Source: a virus
DNA length: 20,394 bases
IMG/VR virus record: IMGVR_UViG_3300030109_000528
Span: 1-20,394 of that record
Strand: one strand, 5' to 3'
Shown here piece after piece: positions 1 to 8,975 of the stretch. How positions within the stretch are numbered: position 1 is the first letter of the stretch; every line of letters starts with the position of its first letter. A program made the translations under genes and the position numbers. The notes beneath the pieces are model-generated. The model was not told the origin of the DNA. It searched no databases and saw nothing but the letters and a program-made list of their open reading frames with translations.

Positions 1-924
1 TGCCACGTTCGACATAATACCTTGCGCCATAGCGCCCTGAACGGGCTCTGTCATCTCTTCGGCAGCCAAGCCGCCAATACCTTGGTCAACTGCGCCCATC
101 ATAATAGCGGGCTGAGTCAGTGCCAAAACTGACTCTGGTGTTTGAGCCGCGTCTTCCTCACCTACCACACTGGCAAGTTCTTCATAACGAGCGGAAATAG
201 GCGCATCGTCACCGCGGATAGAATTGATTACGGTCTCGTAGTCTTCTGCTTGATCCAGATCACCAATGGATTGAGACGCTTCATTAAGAAGACCCTCAAG
301 CACCTGCGGGTCCATAGCTTGTCCACCTTCCATAGGAGGTTGAGCCGGAGGCATGGCGGGTGGCGGGGGCATCATTGAACCAACGCCCTGTGCCATAGCT
401 GGGTCCCCACCCATTGCCATAGGTTTAACTTCGGAATAAGTTTCATTAGGGCGCATCATGGTAGCCTCTGGCCCCGCCATATTACCAGAGGGTGCAAAGG
501 GTGGACTAGCCATCAACGCAAGAAGCTCCCGTAATGTAATACCCATGCGGTCAGCTTCTGCTTGTAAACTACCTTGCCGTTGACCGGGCATCATTTGAAT
601 TTGCTGCCGCCTCAACTCTTCAGGAGTCATGTTCATAGATCGCGCTTCTGCTAAGAACTCAGGATCTCTCATCATTTGAGAATATTCTCGCGGATCAAGA
701 CCAAACTCTCTTGAAGTCTCTAAAGCTAACGCTCTGTCCATTATAGGATCTCTTGGAAATCCCTCATTATAATTTACAGATCCACCCTCCTGATACTTCT
801 TGGCAGCAACAGGGTCCATCTTCATCTGCACTTGTTCAGGTAGCCGTGAAAAGCCCTTGTACTCGTTAGGCACGGCTTGACCACCATTGGCAAACATCTG
901 TCTGGCTAATACGCTTCTGTTCAT
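1..924 (-). CDS. Internal virion / structural protein, 3' end cut by window edge
   Basis: The frame is open from the ATG at 924 to the left edge, giving 308 residues with no stop, so the C-terminus is missing. The start is set by a TAATG overlap with the stop of the upstream gene and by a GGGG element 8 bases before the ATG. The N-terminus has a glycine-containing MFANGG segment. Further on come a Met/Gln/Glu-rich helical stretch (about residues 80-140), a proline-rich run near 185-200 and a helical segment containing TPESVLALTQPAIMM (about 265-280). There is no signal peptide or clear membrane segment. It is the last of three consecutive genes for low-complexity, Ala/Gly/Gln-rich proteins, a pattern I recall for internal or DNA-ejection proteins of marine short-tailed phages. 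A structural role is inferred from position and composition; no catalytic motif is visible. Confidence 0.75.
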   Translation of the reverse strand, partial: MNRSVLARQMFANGGQAVPNEYKGFSRLPEQVQMKMDPVAAKKYQEGGSVNYNEGFPRDPIMDRALALETSREFGLDPREYSQMMRDPEFLAEARSMNMTPEELRRQQIQMMPGQRQGSLQAEADRMGITLRELLALMASPPFAPSGNMAGPEATMMRPNETYSEVKPMAMGGDPAMAQGVGSMMPPPPAMPPAQPPMEGGQAMDPQVLEGLLNEASQSIGDLDQAEDYETVINSIRGDDAPISARYEELASVVGEEDAAQTPESVLALTQPAIMMGAVDQGIGGLAAEEMTEPVQGAMAQGIMSNVA

Positions 925-1748
925 TAGAATAACCCCGCTGTCTTAGCGCCTGCTGCCGCTGATAATCCTGCAATACCCAGACCCAGATAAGTCTGAGCCG
1001 GTGATACGTTAGGTGCAGTAGCCGAAGTAATACTTTGCTGCGTAGTCGGTGCACCCTTATAAATATCTGACAAGAAGCCATACCGCTGATAGGGCTCATA
1101 TAACTGTGCCAAATCACTCTGCCGCTGTGCTTCAAGCTCTGCTTGCTGCTGACCTTGTTGCTGCTTGCCAAGATTAAACTGTGTCTCAATGTCCTGTAAA
1201 GCAGACTGCTGAGACTGTTGACCTAACGCCGCCTGACGAAGACCCATTTGTCCCAACGCCTCTGCTTGTGCCTGCTGCGCTTGTTGAGCCTGTAAAAAGT
1301 TTTGTGCTTGAGCTTGTGCCAAGGCTGCCGCACGATTCCGGCCTATCTCCGCTTGTTGAATCGCGGCCCGTGATCCGCCGAACGCGCCCTGTCCTACTGC
1401 GCCAAGACCAGCTTGGGCAGCTTGAACATCGAAAGATCTGTCAATTTCCGCCTGAACAGCCGCCTGATACGGGTTCATAAATTGAGTTATGCCTGACGGA
1501 TCTAACGTGGTCTGTGCTTCACCCAACGCGGTTCCCGCATCGGTAAGATATTGTTGATATCCACCTATACCGCCAGTAGCGGGAGCAGCCGCCGTTAGCG
1601 CATCCGTCTGAAGGCCAGACATCCCTGCAATTTGTTGAATAGGCACGGTAATCGGTTGATCAGCCAGCTTTTTAGCAGACTCAAGAAGCCCAATTTTATA
1701 GGCTTCAATTTCCGGGGCTTCACGTACAATGGAGGTTTCTACTGCCAT
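924..1748 (-). CDS. Ala/Gln-rich internal virion (ejection-type) protein, 274 aa
   Basis: The middle of the protein (about residues 100-220) is almost entirely Ala, Gln, Glu, Leu and Arg and should form long helices or coiled coil. The core segment FMNPYQAAVQAEIDR (90-104), followed by a Gly/Ala-rich GQGAFGGSRAA (119-129), is a signature I recall in marine phage internal virion proteins. The C-terminus (about 253-274) is a small hydrophobic Gly/Ala-rich segment that could insert in a membrane. The ATG at 1748 overlaps the previous stop as TAATG, and its own stop overlaps the next start the same way, so the three ejection-type genes are tightly coupled. The likely role is a protein packed in the capsid and injected with the DNA, as for P22 gp7/gp16/gp20. 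That is inference; no enzyme motif is seen. Confidence 0.78.
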   Translation of the reverse strand: MAVETSIVREAPEIEAYKIGLLESAKKLADQPITVPIQQIAGMSGLQTDALTAAAPATGGIGGYQQYLTDAGTALGEAQTTLDPSGITQFMNPYQAAVQAEIDRSFDVQAAQAGLGAVGQGAFGGSRAAIQQAEIGRNRAAALAQAQAQNFLQAQQAQQAQAEALGQMGLRQAALGQQSQQSALQDIETQFNLGKQQQGQQQAELEAQRQSDLAQLYEPYQRYGFLSDIYKGAPTTQQSITSATAPNVSPAQTYLGLGIAGLSAAAGAKTAGLF

Positions 1749-3673
1749 TATGCCATCGCCTTCCCTTTGGCCTCAAGGCCGCGCATCATCTGATACATGT
1801 TCTTTATACCTTGATCGTTGTTTCCGTTACCCAAACCCTTGACCGCGTCTGTTGTCATCACAAACTCACCGGGCATTAACATAGCTCTGACGCTGTCTTT
1901 GCCGGGAGTGCCTTCGTTTGGCATGATGCCCCCTACACGACGAGGGAAGATTTCACCGCCGTCCGCTGCAAAAGTTGTTGGAACAGCGTATTGACCTTGA
2001 GAAAACAGAGGTGTGCCACCCGCTACGCCGTACTTAGCTTCGTTTGCCTTATATAATTCGTAACCTGTAGGACCAAGCTGCGCCATCAACTCTTCGTCAC
2101 TTGGGCCTTCATCGGGGGCGTCGAACATGCCGCCAGCATAAGCCGCGGTGCCAGCTAGTGCCGTTGCGGGCCCGTATGTGCGGATTATGCCGGGGGTTAG
2201 TTCAGCGGTTGCGGATTTAATCGCGGCATCGCCGGTTAAAGGTACTCCGGCCTGCTTTGCAGCGGCCATTTTTTCTCCAGCTAATTTATAAATATCATTG
2301 TCAGCAGGAGTTCCCCCTGTCAAGAAGTCCATCCCCTTCTGGCCGTAGTCCATAGCGGTTTCGCCAGCGCTTTGTAACTGTTCCAAAATTGTAGGAGGCG
2401 GTGTAGGTGGTAAAGCATCAGCGGCTCCAAGGAACATTTGATCTGGTCCCGCAGTAACAGGTGGTGCAGAAAGATTTACACCACCTGTTTGATTAAGAAG
2501 CGCTGCCGGATCTGTTTTAGTAAGATTATTAAGTTGTATCATCTTTTCAGTTGAAGAAAGACTAGGGTTGTTAGCGATAGCTTCATAAGCTGCCTTATTA
2601 GGACCCGCAAAAGGCTTGTAATTTGGATCTAAGGCAGGAGCGGACGCGGCCCTATCCACGCCTCCCGTTAAAGCTTTGTATATATTTTCGTCCCTTACAA
2701 AATCGTCAGATCCCGGTGGAATCGTTTGAAGAGTTGTTCCGGCATCAGTCGCGGTGGTGCCCGCACCCTGTGCGTACTGTCCTTGAAAGTCTGTCGCCTT
2801 ATCCGCCACACTCTGCGGGGTGACGCCCTCTTGAACACTAGCCAAAGTCTCAGAAGCCGGAGTAACCAAAGCTTGGTCAGCCAAAACTTTTTCATAACCC
2901 GCTTGACCAAACTGACCGGAGGCAAGCTGCTGACCGGCTGTACGCAGGTTAGACAACTTAGCGGCGTCCTGAATACCAGCCATAGCGCCTTTTCCAAAAC
3001 TTCCACCAGTGTTAGCGGCTTTTAATCCGCCACCTATAGCCGCAGTTGCGCCGCCGATAGCGCCACCAATCAAGGCAGACTGGAAGGCGTCCTTCATACT
3101 GCCACCTTGCAACAACGTGCCAATACCTGATCCAAGAGCGCCAGAGTAAATAGCGCCAAGGCCGGGAAACATAGCGTTCAAAGCAAAAGGTATAATTACA
3201 GGAGCAGCCTTTTTTAAAACTTTTGTAATACCCTTGAAAGCCTTGCTTACACCTTTAGCTACCTTAGATACGGCTTTTTTAGCGCCCTTAAATAGTTTTT
3301 TCAAAAAGAACTCAGGCATACCTGTTTCAGGATTAAGCGAGTTAGCGCCCGAACCAACTACATAACGCTCTGGGTCCTCAACGCCAAGCTCACGCAAGTG
3401 ACTAAATATAGAGTCGCGCAGCTTTGGATTGTCGTCGATCAGGGCTTTCGGGACAATAAGCTCGCCTGTCTCAACGTGAGCCACGGTGTCATCACCGTAC
3501 CTACCGTATGATGCCATGCGGTGAGCAATAGGTTCAAACGTAGCAATACCCGCAGAACCAAACTCTTCAGCCGCCTCTTCACGCTCCAGAGCCTCAATCT
3601 CGTGGTCTTCCATGTAAAAATCGGCGATACCGCCAGATGGAAACTCAAGGACTTTTTCTGCTGCTTGTGCCAT
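1748..3673 (-). CDS. Large internal virion protein with tape-measure-like end motif, 641 aa
   Basis: Residues 1-60 are acidic. Residues 61-120 hold DDTVAHVETGELIVPKALI and then RYVVGS..NS.NPETG.PEFF, a block I recall from many marine phage structural proteins. Residues 124-155 are a Lys-rich amphipathic stretch, and 157-225 is a long Gly/Ala hydrophobic region that could span or disrupt a membrane. A Pro/Ala/Thr-rich middle follows. The C-terminus (574-641) contains DSVRAMLMPGEFVMTTDAVK, which resembles the 'D.V.A.L..GE.V....AV' motif found near the ends of many phage tape-measure and virion proteins. The ATG at 3673 has a GGGA element upstream and follows a 61-base gap. The likely role is a DNA-ejection or internal core protein acting at the cell envelope. 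The exact function is unknown. Confidence 0.8.
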   Translation of the reverse strand: MAQAAEKVLEFPSGGIADFYMEDHEIEALEREEAAEEFGSAGIATFEPIAHRMASYGRYGDDTVAHVETGELIVPKALIDDNPKLRDSIFSHLRELGVEDPERYVVGSGANSLNPETGMPEFFLKKLFKGAKKAVSKVAKGVSKAFKGITKVLKKAAPVIIPFALNAMFPGLGAIYSGALGSGIGTLLQGGSMKDAFQSALIGGAIGGATAAIGGGLKAANTGGSFGKGAMAGIQDAAKLSNLRTAGQQLASGQFGQAGYEKVLADQALVTPASETLASVQEGVTPQSVADKATDFQGQYAQGAGTTATDAGTTLQTIPPGSDDFVRDENIYKALTGGVDRAASAPALDPNYKPFAGPNKAAYEAIANNPSLSSTEKMIQLNNLTKTDPAALLNQTGGVNLSAPPVTAGPDQMFLGAADALPPTPPPTILEQLQSAGETAMDYGQKGMDFLTGGTPADNDIYKLAGEKMAAAKQAGVPLTGDAAIKSATAELTPGIIRTYGPATALAGTAAYAGGMFDAPDEGPSDEELMAQLGPTGYELYKANEAKYGVAGGTPLFSQGQYAVPTTFAADGGEIFPRRVGGIMPNEGTPGKDSVRAMLMPGEFVMTTDAVKGLGNGNNDQGIKNMYQMMRGLEAKGKAMA

Positions 3674-3734
3674 TTTTATTATCCCATCTTATAAATCTTT
3701 TGCAGTCTAACCTTTTTTCAGACTTACGTCTACA
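3674..3734 (-). other. 61-base intergenic gap before the internal virion genes
   Basis: This is one of the few non-coding gaps in the left half. It contains a weak inverted repeat, AGTCT/AGACT with an 11-base loop at 3704-3724, and AT-rich stretches including TTTATAAG and GATAAT nearer the start codon. The stem is too short and lacks a following T-run, so I do not call a terminator. No -35 box sits at a proper distance, so I do not call a promoter either. It may simply hold the ribosome site of the 641-residue protein. Confidence 0.4.
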
Positions 3735-4025
3735 CTAGGAAACAGATACCGTAACGGTGCCCACGGCACTCGTTGCTGACAGGCTTCCACTAAACACTTC
3801 TGTTTTACCAACTACTTTTAAAAAGCCACCATCTGCAATGTAAATGTCACCCTGTTGAAGCAAGTTGTTGTTCCCATCCGTGGGCACTTCTTGAAAGTTT
3901 AATTGCGGGTTTTGTGCCTGCCTTAAAAATATCTCTAACGCTCTAACTAAATCTGTTAAATACTGAGCATCTACCTGTTGAGGCGGGGTGGGTAGCCTTG
4001 GAAAAGGCGTTACGTTTGTAGCCAT
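3735..4025 (-). CDS. Small structural-module protein of unknown function, 96 aa
   Basis: This short protein has a Pro-rich N-terminus (PFPRLPTPPQQ), one amphipathic helix (about residues 20-38), then NLLQQGDIYIADGGFLKVV (55-73), which looks like a small beta unit, and a Ser/Thr/Val tail. There is no signal peptide or membrane segment. The ATG at 4025 overlaps the TAA of the large gp10-like gene as TAATG, so the two are probably translated together. I recall similar small proteins beside the gp10-like tail gene in marine phages, but with no assigned role. A minor virion or assembly component is the best guess from location. Confidence 0.72.
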   Translation of the reverse strand: MATNVTPFPRLPTPPQQVDAQYLTDLVRALEIFLRQAQNPQLNFQEVPTDGNNNLLQQGDIYIADGGFLKVVGKTEVFSGSLSATSAVGTVTVSVS

Positions 4026-5911
4026 TATCGCCGCCCATCCTGCCTAATATTTACACGAGGACTACCAAGACGCCAACGAACACCTAAAGCAGAACAATCT
4101 ACCTTTAAAGAAAAGGCCCTGCCTCGCAGTCTAACGTCCGCTTTTTGGGTGAATTGTTCAAAAGGAACGGTAGTGGAGGTGGCACTACGATCTATCTTAG
4201 CCAACTCTGATTGAAGGTAATTACCCCCCGGAAAATTATTAGATTGTAAGGTTACATTCACGGTTGGGTCTGCGTTTGTAGAGCCGTTAAAAGTAAAATC
4301 GGGTATAATCCTACTAATAAAAGTAAATTGATCCCCGTCTCCCATATCAATCGGGCTGGACTCTATTGTAGAGGTCATAATAGATCCGTCGTCCGTGTAC
4401 CCCGACTCATGGTTGTACAAATAATTGCCTTCTGAACCTATGGGAAAAGTGCGGATTCCTCTATCTAAAAAAGCTGACCGCCCTAAGTTTCCATAATACC
4501 ACGTGTTTTCTGCATAATTAAAAATAACGTAACGGTCGTTCTCGCCTGTACCACCGTTGCCAAGTGAATTTGTTTCGGAACAATAGAACCAGATTACTTC
4601 ACTAAATTCAGAAATTACAGCAGCGTAAACTTTATCTGCTTGGTCATAATCGAAATCAAAGAACACACGCTCTTTTACTGTGCAAGGCATCTGTTGAGTT
4701 TTACCGTCGTATAGGTAGAAGTTCTGCCTACCCATCCAGAATACGGCATCTTCTATTGCGATAGCCGCATTAGGACCCATAATGGTGGTATTAGAAGCTA
4801 GAGGCTGAATACCAAACGTAAAAGGTGATCCAATAAATTGCATAGAATGCACAGAGCTATCTGTGAAGATTACAATCTCACGTTTAGTTTCAATGGCTTT
4901 TACAAACTCAGAACCAGAGCCTATACGCAAGTCCCCTGCTGTATTAGTCGCTTTAGGGTTCCAATCAGTTAAAGACTCTTGATCAGAAAACCGTATGAGC
5001 AAAGGATCTTGTGTTGTGCCTCCTACTGGGTTTGTGCCAAACGCAATTACATGACGATCAACATCTGAAACCATAATTTGTTTTGCAATAACAGGTGTTT
5101 CATCCGCACCTGACACGGTGCCTATTTCTACCGCACGAGCAGTGACTCCATCACTTTTGTCCCAATAAAATATTGAGCCATCCCTAGCATTGATTAACAA
5201 GTCCTCGCCAAAGTTATCTTGGCTCCAGACTCTAAGAGATGTTGTAACACTAATTGCGGCTCCAGAGCCCCATGTACCTCTGCCCCAAGTTCCTGCACCC
5301 CAACCGTTGCCACCGACACCCGTATTAAGGCCAGCATTAATCTGATACGCCCCATCAACCCCTGCGCCACCATTACCACTATCACTGGCATTTGCTGTTA
5401 CGGTTGCACCGGTAGTATCTTTAGCTACAAAAGTATAACTATTAAGGTTAGGGACAGAGGCTATTTCATACTCTTGGTTTAAGACTGCCGCTGTTATAAG
5501 ACCACCTAAAGATACCGCGCCAGATAAAGTAACAAAATCCCCCTGCACCGCGCCATGACTAGAGTCTGTCGCAGTAATTACAGAAGAACCATCGGTCGCA
5601 GCAAACGTAATGCCGTTAGTGGTAGTAGCTCTTATGGGAGTAATATCATTAAACGCTTGGCCTTGCTCAATATAGTATTTAGACTCTGTACCAACCCCAA
5701 GAAAATCAGAGCCATCAAGAGCTACCCAGTTAAACAAACCTCTGGCCGTACCTATATAAGTATTTTGTGAATACTTTTCCCAACCGCCAATAACTTCAGG
5801 GTAGCCAAGACGAAAACGCACCTTATCACAATCAACCCAACCGCCTTCGTTTGAGTACGATGTTACGTCACGGTTGATTCCGGGTTTGAACTGTAACTTG
5901 GTTAAAGGCAC
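4025..5911 (-). CDS. P22 gp10-like tail hub/accessory protein, 628 aa
   Basis: The N-terminus carries GINRDVTSYSNEGGW.DCDKVRFR.GYPE.IGGW (residues 11-44), the hallmark of a widespread phage tail family usually compared with P22 gp10, the tail accessory factor. The body has the regularly spaced beta-strand and aromatic pattern expected of a propeller-like fold (e.g. FTDSSVHSMQF, AVFWMGRQNFYLYDG, YVIFNYAENTWYYG). Residues about 95-195 look like an inserted Ser/Thr/Gly-rich beta domain, followed by Trp-Gly repeats (GNGWGAGTWGRGTWGSG, 201-217). The start is GTG: bases 5911-5909 read GTG with AAGGGG six bases upstream, and no better ATG fits. The protein probably plugs or extends the neck and short tail and supports the fibres. 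The fold call rests on motif memory. Confidence 0.85.
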   Translation of the reverse strand: MPLTKLQFKPGINRDVTSYSNEGGWVDCDKVRFRLGYPEVIGGWEKYSQNTYIGTARGLFNWVALDGSDFLGVGTESKYYIEQGQAFNDITPIRATTTNGITFAATDGSSVITATDSSHGAVQGDFVTLSGAVSLGGLITAAVLNQEYEIASVPNLNSYTFVAKDTTGATVTANASDSGNGGAGVDGAYQINAGLNTGVGGNGWGAGTWGRGTWGSGAAISVTTSLRVWSQDNFGEDLLINARDGSIFYWDKSDGVTARAVEIGTVSGADETPVIAKQIMVSDVDRHVIAFGTNPVGGTTQDPLLIRFSDQESLTDWNPKATNTAGDLRIGSGSEFVKAIETKREIVIFTDSSVHSMQFIGSPFTFGIQPLASNTTIMGPNAAIAIEDAVFWMGRQNFYLYDGKTQQMPCTVKERVFFDFDYDQADKVYAAVISEFSEVIWFYCSETNSLGNGGTGENDRYVIFNYAENTWYYGNLGRSAFLDRGIRTFPIGSEGNYLYNHESGYTDDGSIMTSTIESSPIDMGDGDQFTFISRIIPDFTFNGSTNADPTVNVTLQSNNFPGGNYLQSELAKIDRSATSTTVPFEQFTQKADVRLRGRAFSLKVDCSALGVRWRLGSPRVNIRQDGRR

Positions 5912-5922
5912 AAAGTTCCCCT

Positions 5923-6495
5923 TTAAATCTCATCAGGCCAGTCGTTAATCTTAGCAATGGTTTTTATTGTACCGTCTGAGTTCATTTCATTTTCAAACAA
6001 AGCCATAAACGCCGCCAAATCAGATGCACCATTCAAAGCTGTCTCTATCTCTGCACATTTAGTACGGACTGCATCCCTGTATGTAGTGACTGAACTTGGG
6101 ATAGCTGTAGACTTTTCAGCGTTGCGAGTAACATACCAGTCATGCACTGAAAGTTTATCGGCTGCTGTTCGTTTTGTTTGTGCTACCCAAACAGACTTGA
6201 GGCCAAGTGTAACAAGTTGATTGCCAGTGATAGGGTCATTGATAGCCTTACCATCTGCATCCACTTCGTTAACATCCGTCAGGCTTTTAGGTATAAGTGT
6301 GCCATCTGTCTGACGACCCCAATAAAACCTGTTGTCAAAAAAAGCTTCACTTGCCGGGGGGTTTTCCCAAGTAATACCAATAGCAGACTTCTCGCTATCA
6401 CTGTAGCGCATCCAGACTTTTGGATACTGCGTACCATCTGTACCAGTAAACTCTCGTCCTTCTTTCAGGGTTGCCCCATTATATTTCCACGGCAT
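5923..6495 (-). CDS. Fibre-associated / tail-assembly protein, 190 aa
   Basis: The N-terminus is rich in Trp and Tyr (MPWKYNGATLKEGREF...YPKVWMRYS). The middle has an Asn/Asp-rich beta segment (DVNEVDADGKAINDPITGNQLVTLG), and the last 70 residues form helices containing TAIPSSVTTYRDAVRTKCAE, ending in an acidic NDWPDEI tail. This two-part layout, straight after the fibre genes, matches small phage proteins I recall as tail-fibre assembly or fibre-tip proteins. A helper for fibre folding or attachment is inferred. The ATG at 6495 has a clear GGAG 8 bases upstream, which overlaps the stop of the previous gene. No enzymatic motif is visible. Confidence 0.72.
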   Translation of the reverse strand: MPWKYNGATLKEGREFTGTDGTQYPKVWMRYSDSEKSAIGITWENPPASEAFFDNRFYWGRQTDGTLIPKSLTDVNEVDADGKAINDPITGNQLVTLGLKSVWVAQTKRTAADKLSVHDWYVTRNAEKSTAIPSSVTTYRDAVRTKCAEIETALNGASDLAAFMALFENEMNSDGTIKTIAKINDWPDEI

Positions 6496-6506
6496 TTTAC
6501 ATTCTC

Positions 6507-8975
6507 CTAAAAGGCATTAGCAAATTTAAATGGGCTATGAGCAAATGCTAAATATATAAATGTTGCACCACTAGCATTTACATACGCCTCTGACCCTCTA
6601 ACTTTGAATCCATTGCTCAAAAAGTCACGATTGTATGCAGCGTCAGAGGTTTCTTGATAAGCAAGGTTGGCAAATTTAAAACCATCCATTACGTTAATAG
6701 GGTTTCTATGGTCATCCATAATTTGCCAGTCAGCCGTACTGTCCGCTCTTTTCGTCATAACCCAAGCTGGTCTAAATCCTGTGTAAACAAAGGGCCCATC
6801 ATCGGCTCCATTTCCTGTGAAGCTGCCGAACTTTGAGTAGCCTTCAACATTTGCAAAACAGTACGCTATCATGTTTTCTGATGGGCTTGCTGCTGAATTA
6901 ACAGAAAATACTGAAGTTGTTGGAGCCGTTCCGTTCCACGGATATGACACACCTGTCTCACCTGATCCGTCACTGTTTAAGTATAAATAAGCCGATTCGC
7001 CTCTAGAAGAGTGGTAAACGAGCCACCCACCCGTGCTTCTGCTCTTTGCAATAATTAAATTTGGTGCGACACCTAAACCATGTGCAACGGTGGCTGCCGA
7101 CCCAGTTCCAGTATAACTTATAATACTAAACCCCGCCGTTGTGTTGACCTGACCAGAACTGTCAATGGAACCAACGCTTGTCGCTGAAGCATCGTTGCTA
7201 AAGGCTGTTCCAGCCAGCCAGTTCCAAGCAACATAGGTATCAGAACCATCATTGACAGCATCATCGCCCGACGAACCAGAGGTAACAGAAAACCCATCAG
7301 TTACAAAGGCACTTAGGTAGCCCCCACCATTATTTGCGGTTTCAGCAGTGGTTCCTTCTGAAAACAAACTTTTGTTTGCGCCGCGAACCGTGTCATTTAG
7401 TAGATGGCTTGTTGCTAAGTTTCTACTTACGAGCCAGACCCAATCTGGATCGAAACCTACGCCCGTAATACTGCGACCATCGCTACCGTTACCAGTATAT
7501 AGCACAGTGTTAAAATGATCACCAGCTTGGCTGCTTTGTCCGGGGCCAATTGTTATGTCTGCTAGATTAGATGTGCAAGGCGCAAGATAATCAGACAAAC
7601 CTATAGTGTCATAAAACTTACCAATGCCGTTGCTATCACTTGCCGCTGCACTGCCTGATGTTTTAAGGCCAGAAAATGTATCGTCCTGACCAAAGTTCGC
7701 TATGTGAAAACAGTTTGATTCGGACGCTATTGCAAATCTAAACGGGCCAGTTACGCTAGTAAATGCTGCTGTGCCAGAGTTTTGCACAGTACCGTTTTTG
7801 CTGAAATATATATTACCGTTGTCTGCATCTATATAGACACCAATAACATCACCAGACCCATCTGCGGCTACTGAATAACTAGTTCCGTAAGATGTATAGG
7901 AGCCGTTGTTTACTTTACGTCCGTCAGAATAATATCCGTAAGTGTAACTGTCTTGCCCCATATATCGGTTTGCGCCGGGGTTTGTTGTACCTGCAATTAC
8001 ACCTACGCCAGTATTGCCCGTGTCTAATAAAAACTCAGCATACCATTTTCCACTATCAAAAGAGAAGCTACTATACGCCTGTGCAAAACTACTGCTTGTT
8101 CGTTCTGCTTTTAAGTTACCTTCAGAGTATGTAAGACCAGTGCCTGATATATCTAACGGATTAAAAGTAGCAAAGTTATTTGTTGGGCTGTCTGGCACGA
8201 CATCTGTTGCGGCTAGGTTAGCAACAGTCCAGTCATTTGTATTTGCGCTTTCATCGTCACCAATTGCGCTTGAATCATCGAAAGGAAGATAAAAACCATT
8301 ATCCCCATGTGAACCTGAATAGGCTTTTGGCACCCACACTCCGTCCTTAGTTTCGCCAAATGAACTTGGTGTTAACTGCTGACCATCAATATTGTGAAAC
8401 TCAGCCATGTAGCCATCAAAGTTTAAACTATTGTTACTGGCACTTCTTGCACCAATCGCACATGATTTACCATTCGTATTCCAGTTTGAATTGCTGCTAC
8501 TGCTGATGCTACTACGTTGGTCTGTAGCAAAAGATGTTTCTTCAGTGCCGTTAATATACAATCTCAGACGATGCGCTGCTGTGCCATTATCTTCATCGAA
8601 AGCGACGACTATGTGATAAAATGCTGAAAAATCCCTGAACAATCTGTTTGTTTGAATATAGTGACCCGCACCACCAGCGTTTATCTGAATGTAAAGAGTG
8701 TCATTGTAAAAAGCGCAAACAGTCCACGCCTCACTTTCTTCTGCAAATAAAGTGTGCCAATTACCCCCGTCTTGAGTAGCCCTTTTAACCCACATTGAAA
8801 CAGTCCACGTGGTATCGTCTGTTGCTGCTGCACCCCAAGTTCTTGTTAGTCTAGGGTCATCATCATCATTAAAACGCAAAGACTGGTCAAGGGTGTGACT
8901 GAAAAACGAACCTAACGAACCCCCCGGTGCACCGGAGCCACCTAACCCACCATGATTGGATTTAATTAAACTCAT
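6507..8975 (-). CDS. Receptor-binding tail fibre with LamG-like, SPRY-like and repeat modules, 822 aa
   Basis: The frame extends upstream to 9035, but the ATG at 8975 (MSLIKSNHGG) is chosen because it overlaps the stop of the upstream fibre gene as TAATG and has GGAG 10 bases before it. After a Gly/Ser-rich linker (1-24), residues about 30-200 look like a LamG/concanavalin-type sandwich (WTVSMWVKRA, YHIVVAFDE, RLRLYINGTEE, GYMAEFHNIDG). Residues about 285-430 look SPRY-like (GKWYAEFLLD, VIGVYIDADNGNIYFSKNG, FRFAIAS). Then come three related blocks (about 488-590, 612-712, 714-818), each with a G.GF.P.WV/LI segment; I recall these repeats as a recently named DUF in marine phage fibres. Carbohydrate-binding folds suggest host-receptor recognition. 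The ending AFAHSPFKFANAF is typical of this group as I recall it. Confidence 0.87.
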   Translation of the reverse strand: MSLIKSNHGGLGGSGAPGGSLGSFFSHTLDQSLRFNDDDDPRLTRTWGAAATDDTTWTVSMWVKRATQDGGNWHTLFAEESEAWTVCAFYNDTLYIQINAGGAGHYIQTNRLFRDFSAFYHIVVAFDEDNGTAAHRLRLYINGTEETSFATDQRSSISSSSNSNWNTNGKSCAIGARSASNNSLNFDGYMAEFHNIDGQQLTPSSFGETKDGVWVPKAYSGSHGDNGFYLPFDDSSAIGDDESANTNDWTVANLAATDVVPDSPTNNFATFNPLDISGTGLTYSEGNLKAERTSSSFAQAYSSFSFDSGKWYAEFLLDTGNTGVGVIAGTTNPGANRYMGQDSYTYGYYSDGRKVNNGSYTSYGTSYSVAADGSGDVIGVYIDADNGNIYFSKNGTVQNSGTAAFTSVTGPFRFAIASESNCFHIANFGQDDTFSGLKTSGSAAASDSNGIGKFYDTIGLSDYLAPCTSNLADITIGPGQSSQAGDHFNTVLYTGNGSDGRSITGVGFDPDWVWLVSRNLATSHLLNDTVRGANKSLFSEGTTAETANNGGGYLSAFVTDGFSVTSGSSGDDAVNDGSDTYVAWNWLAGTAFSNDASATSVGSIDSSGQVNTTAGFSIISYTGTGSAATVAHGLGVAPNLIIAKSRSTGGWLVYHSSRGESAYLYLNSDGSGETGVSYPWNGTAPTTSVFSVNSAASPSENMIAYCFANVEGYSKFGSFTGNGADDGPFVYTGFRPAWVMTKRADSTADWQIMDDHRNPINVMDGFKFANLAYQETSDAAYNRDFLSNGFKVRGSEAYVNASGATFIYLAFAHSPFKFANAF

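Noticed and set aside
142-378. Plus-strand frame of 78 codons
   Set aside because: Antisense to the partial structural gene that is open across the whole region.
3704-3724. Inverted repeat AGTCT/AGACT as a possible terminator
   Set aside because: Only a 5-base stem with an 11-base loop and no T-run after it on the transcribed strand.
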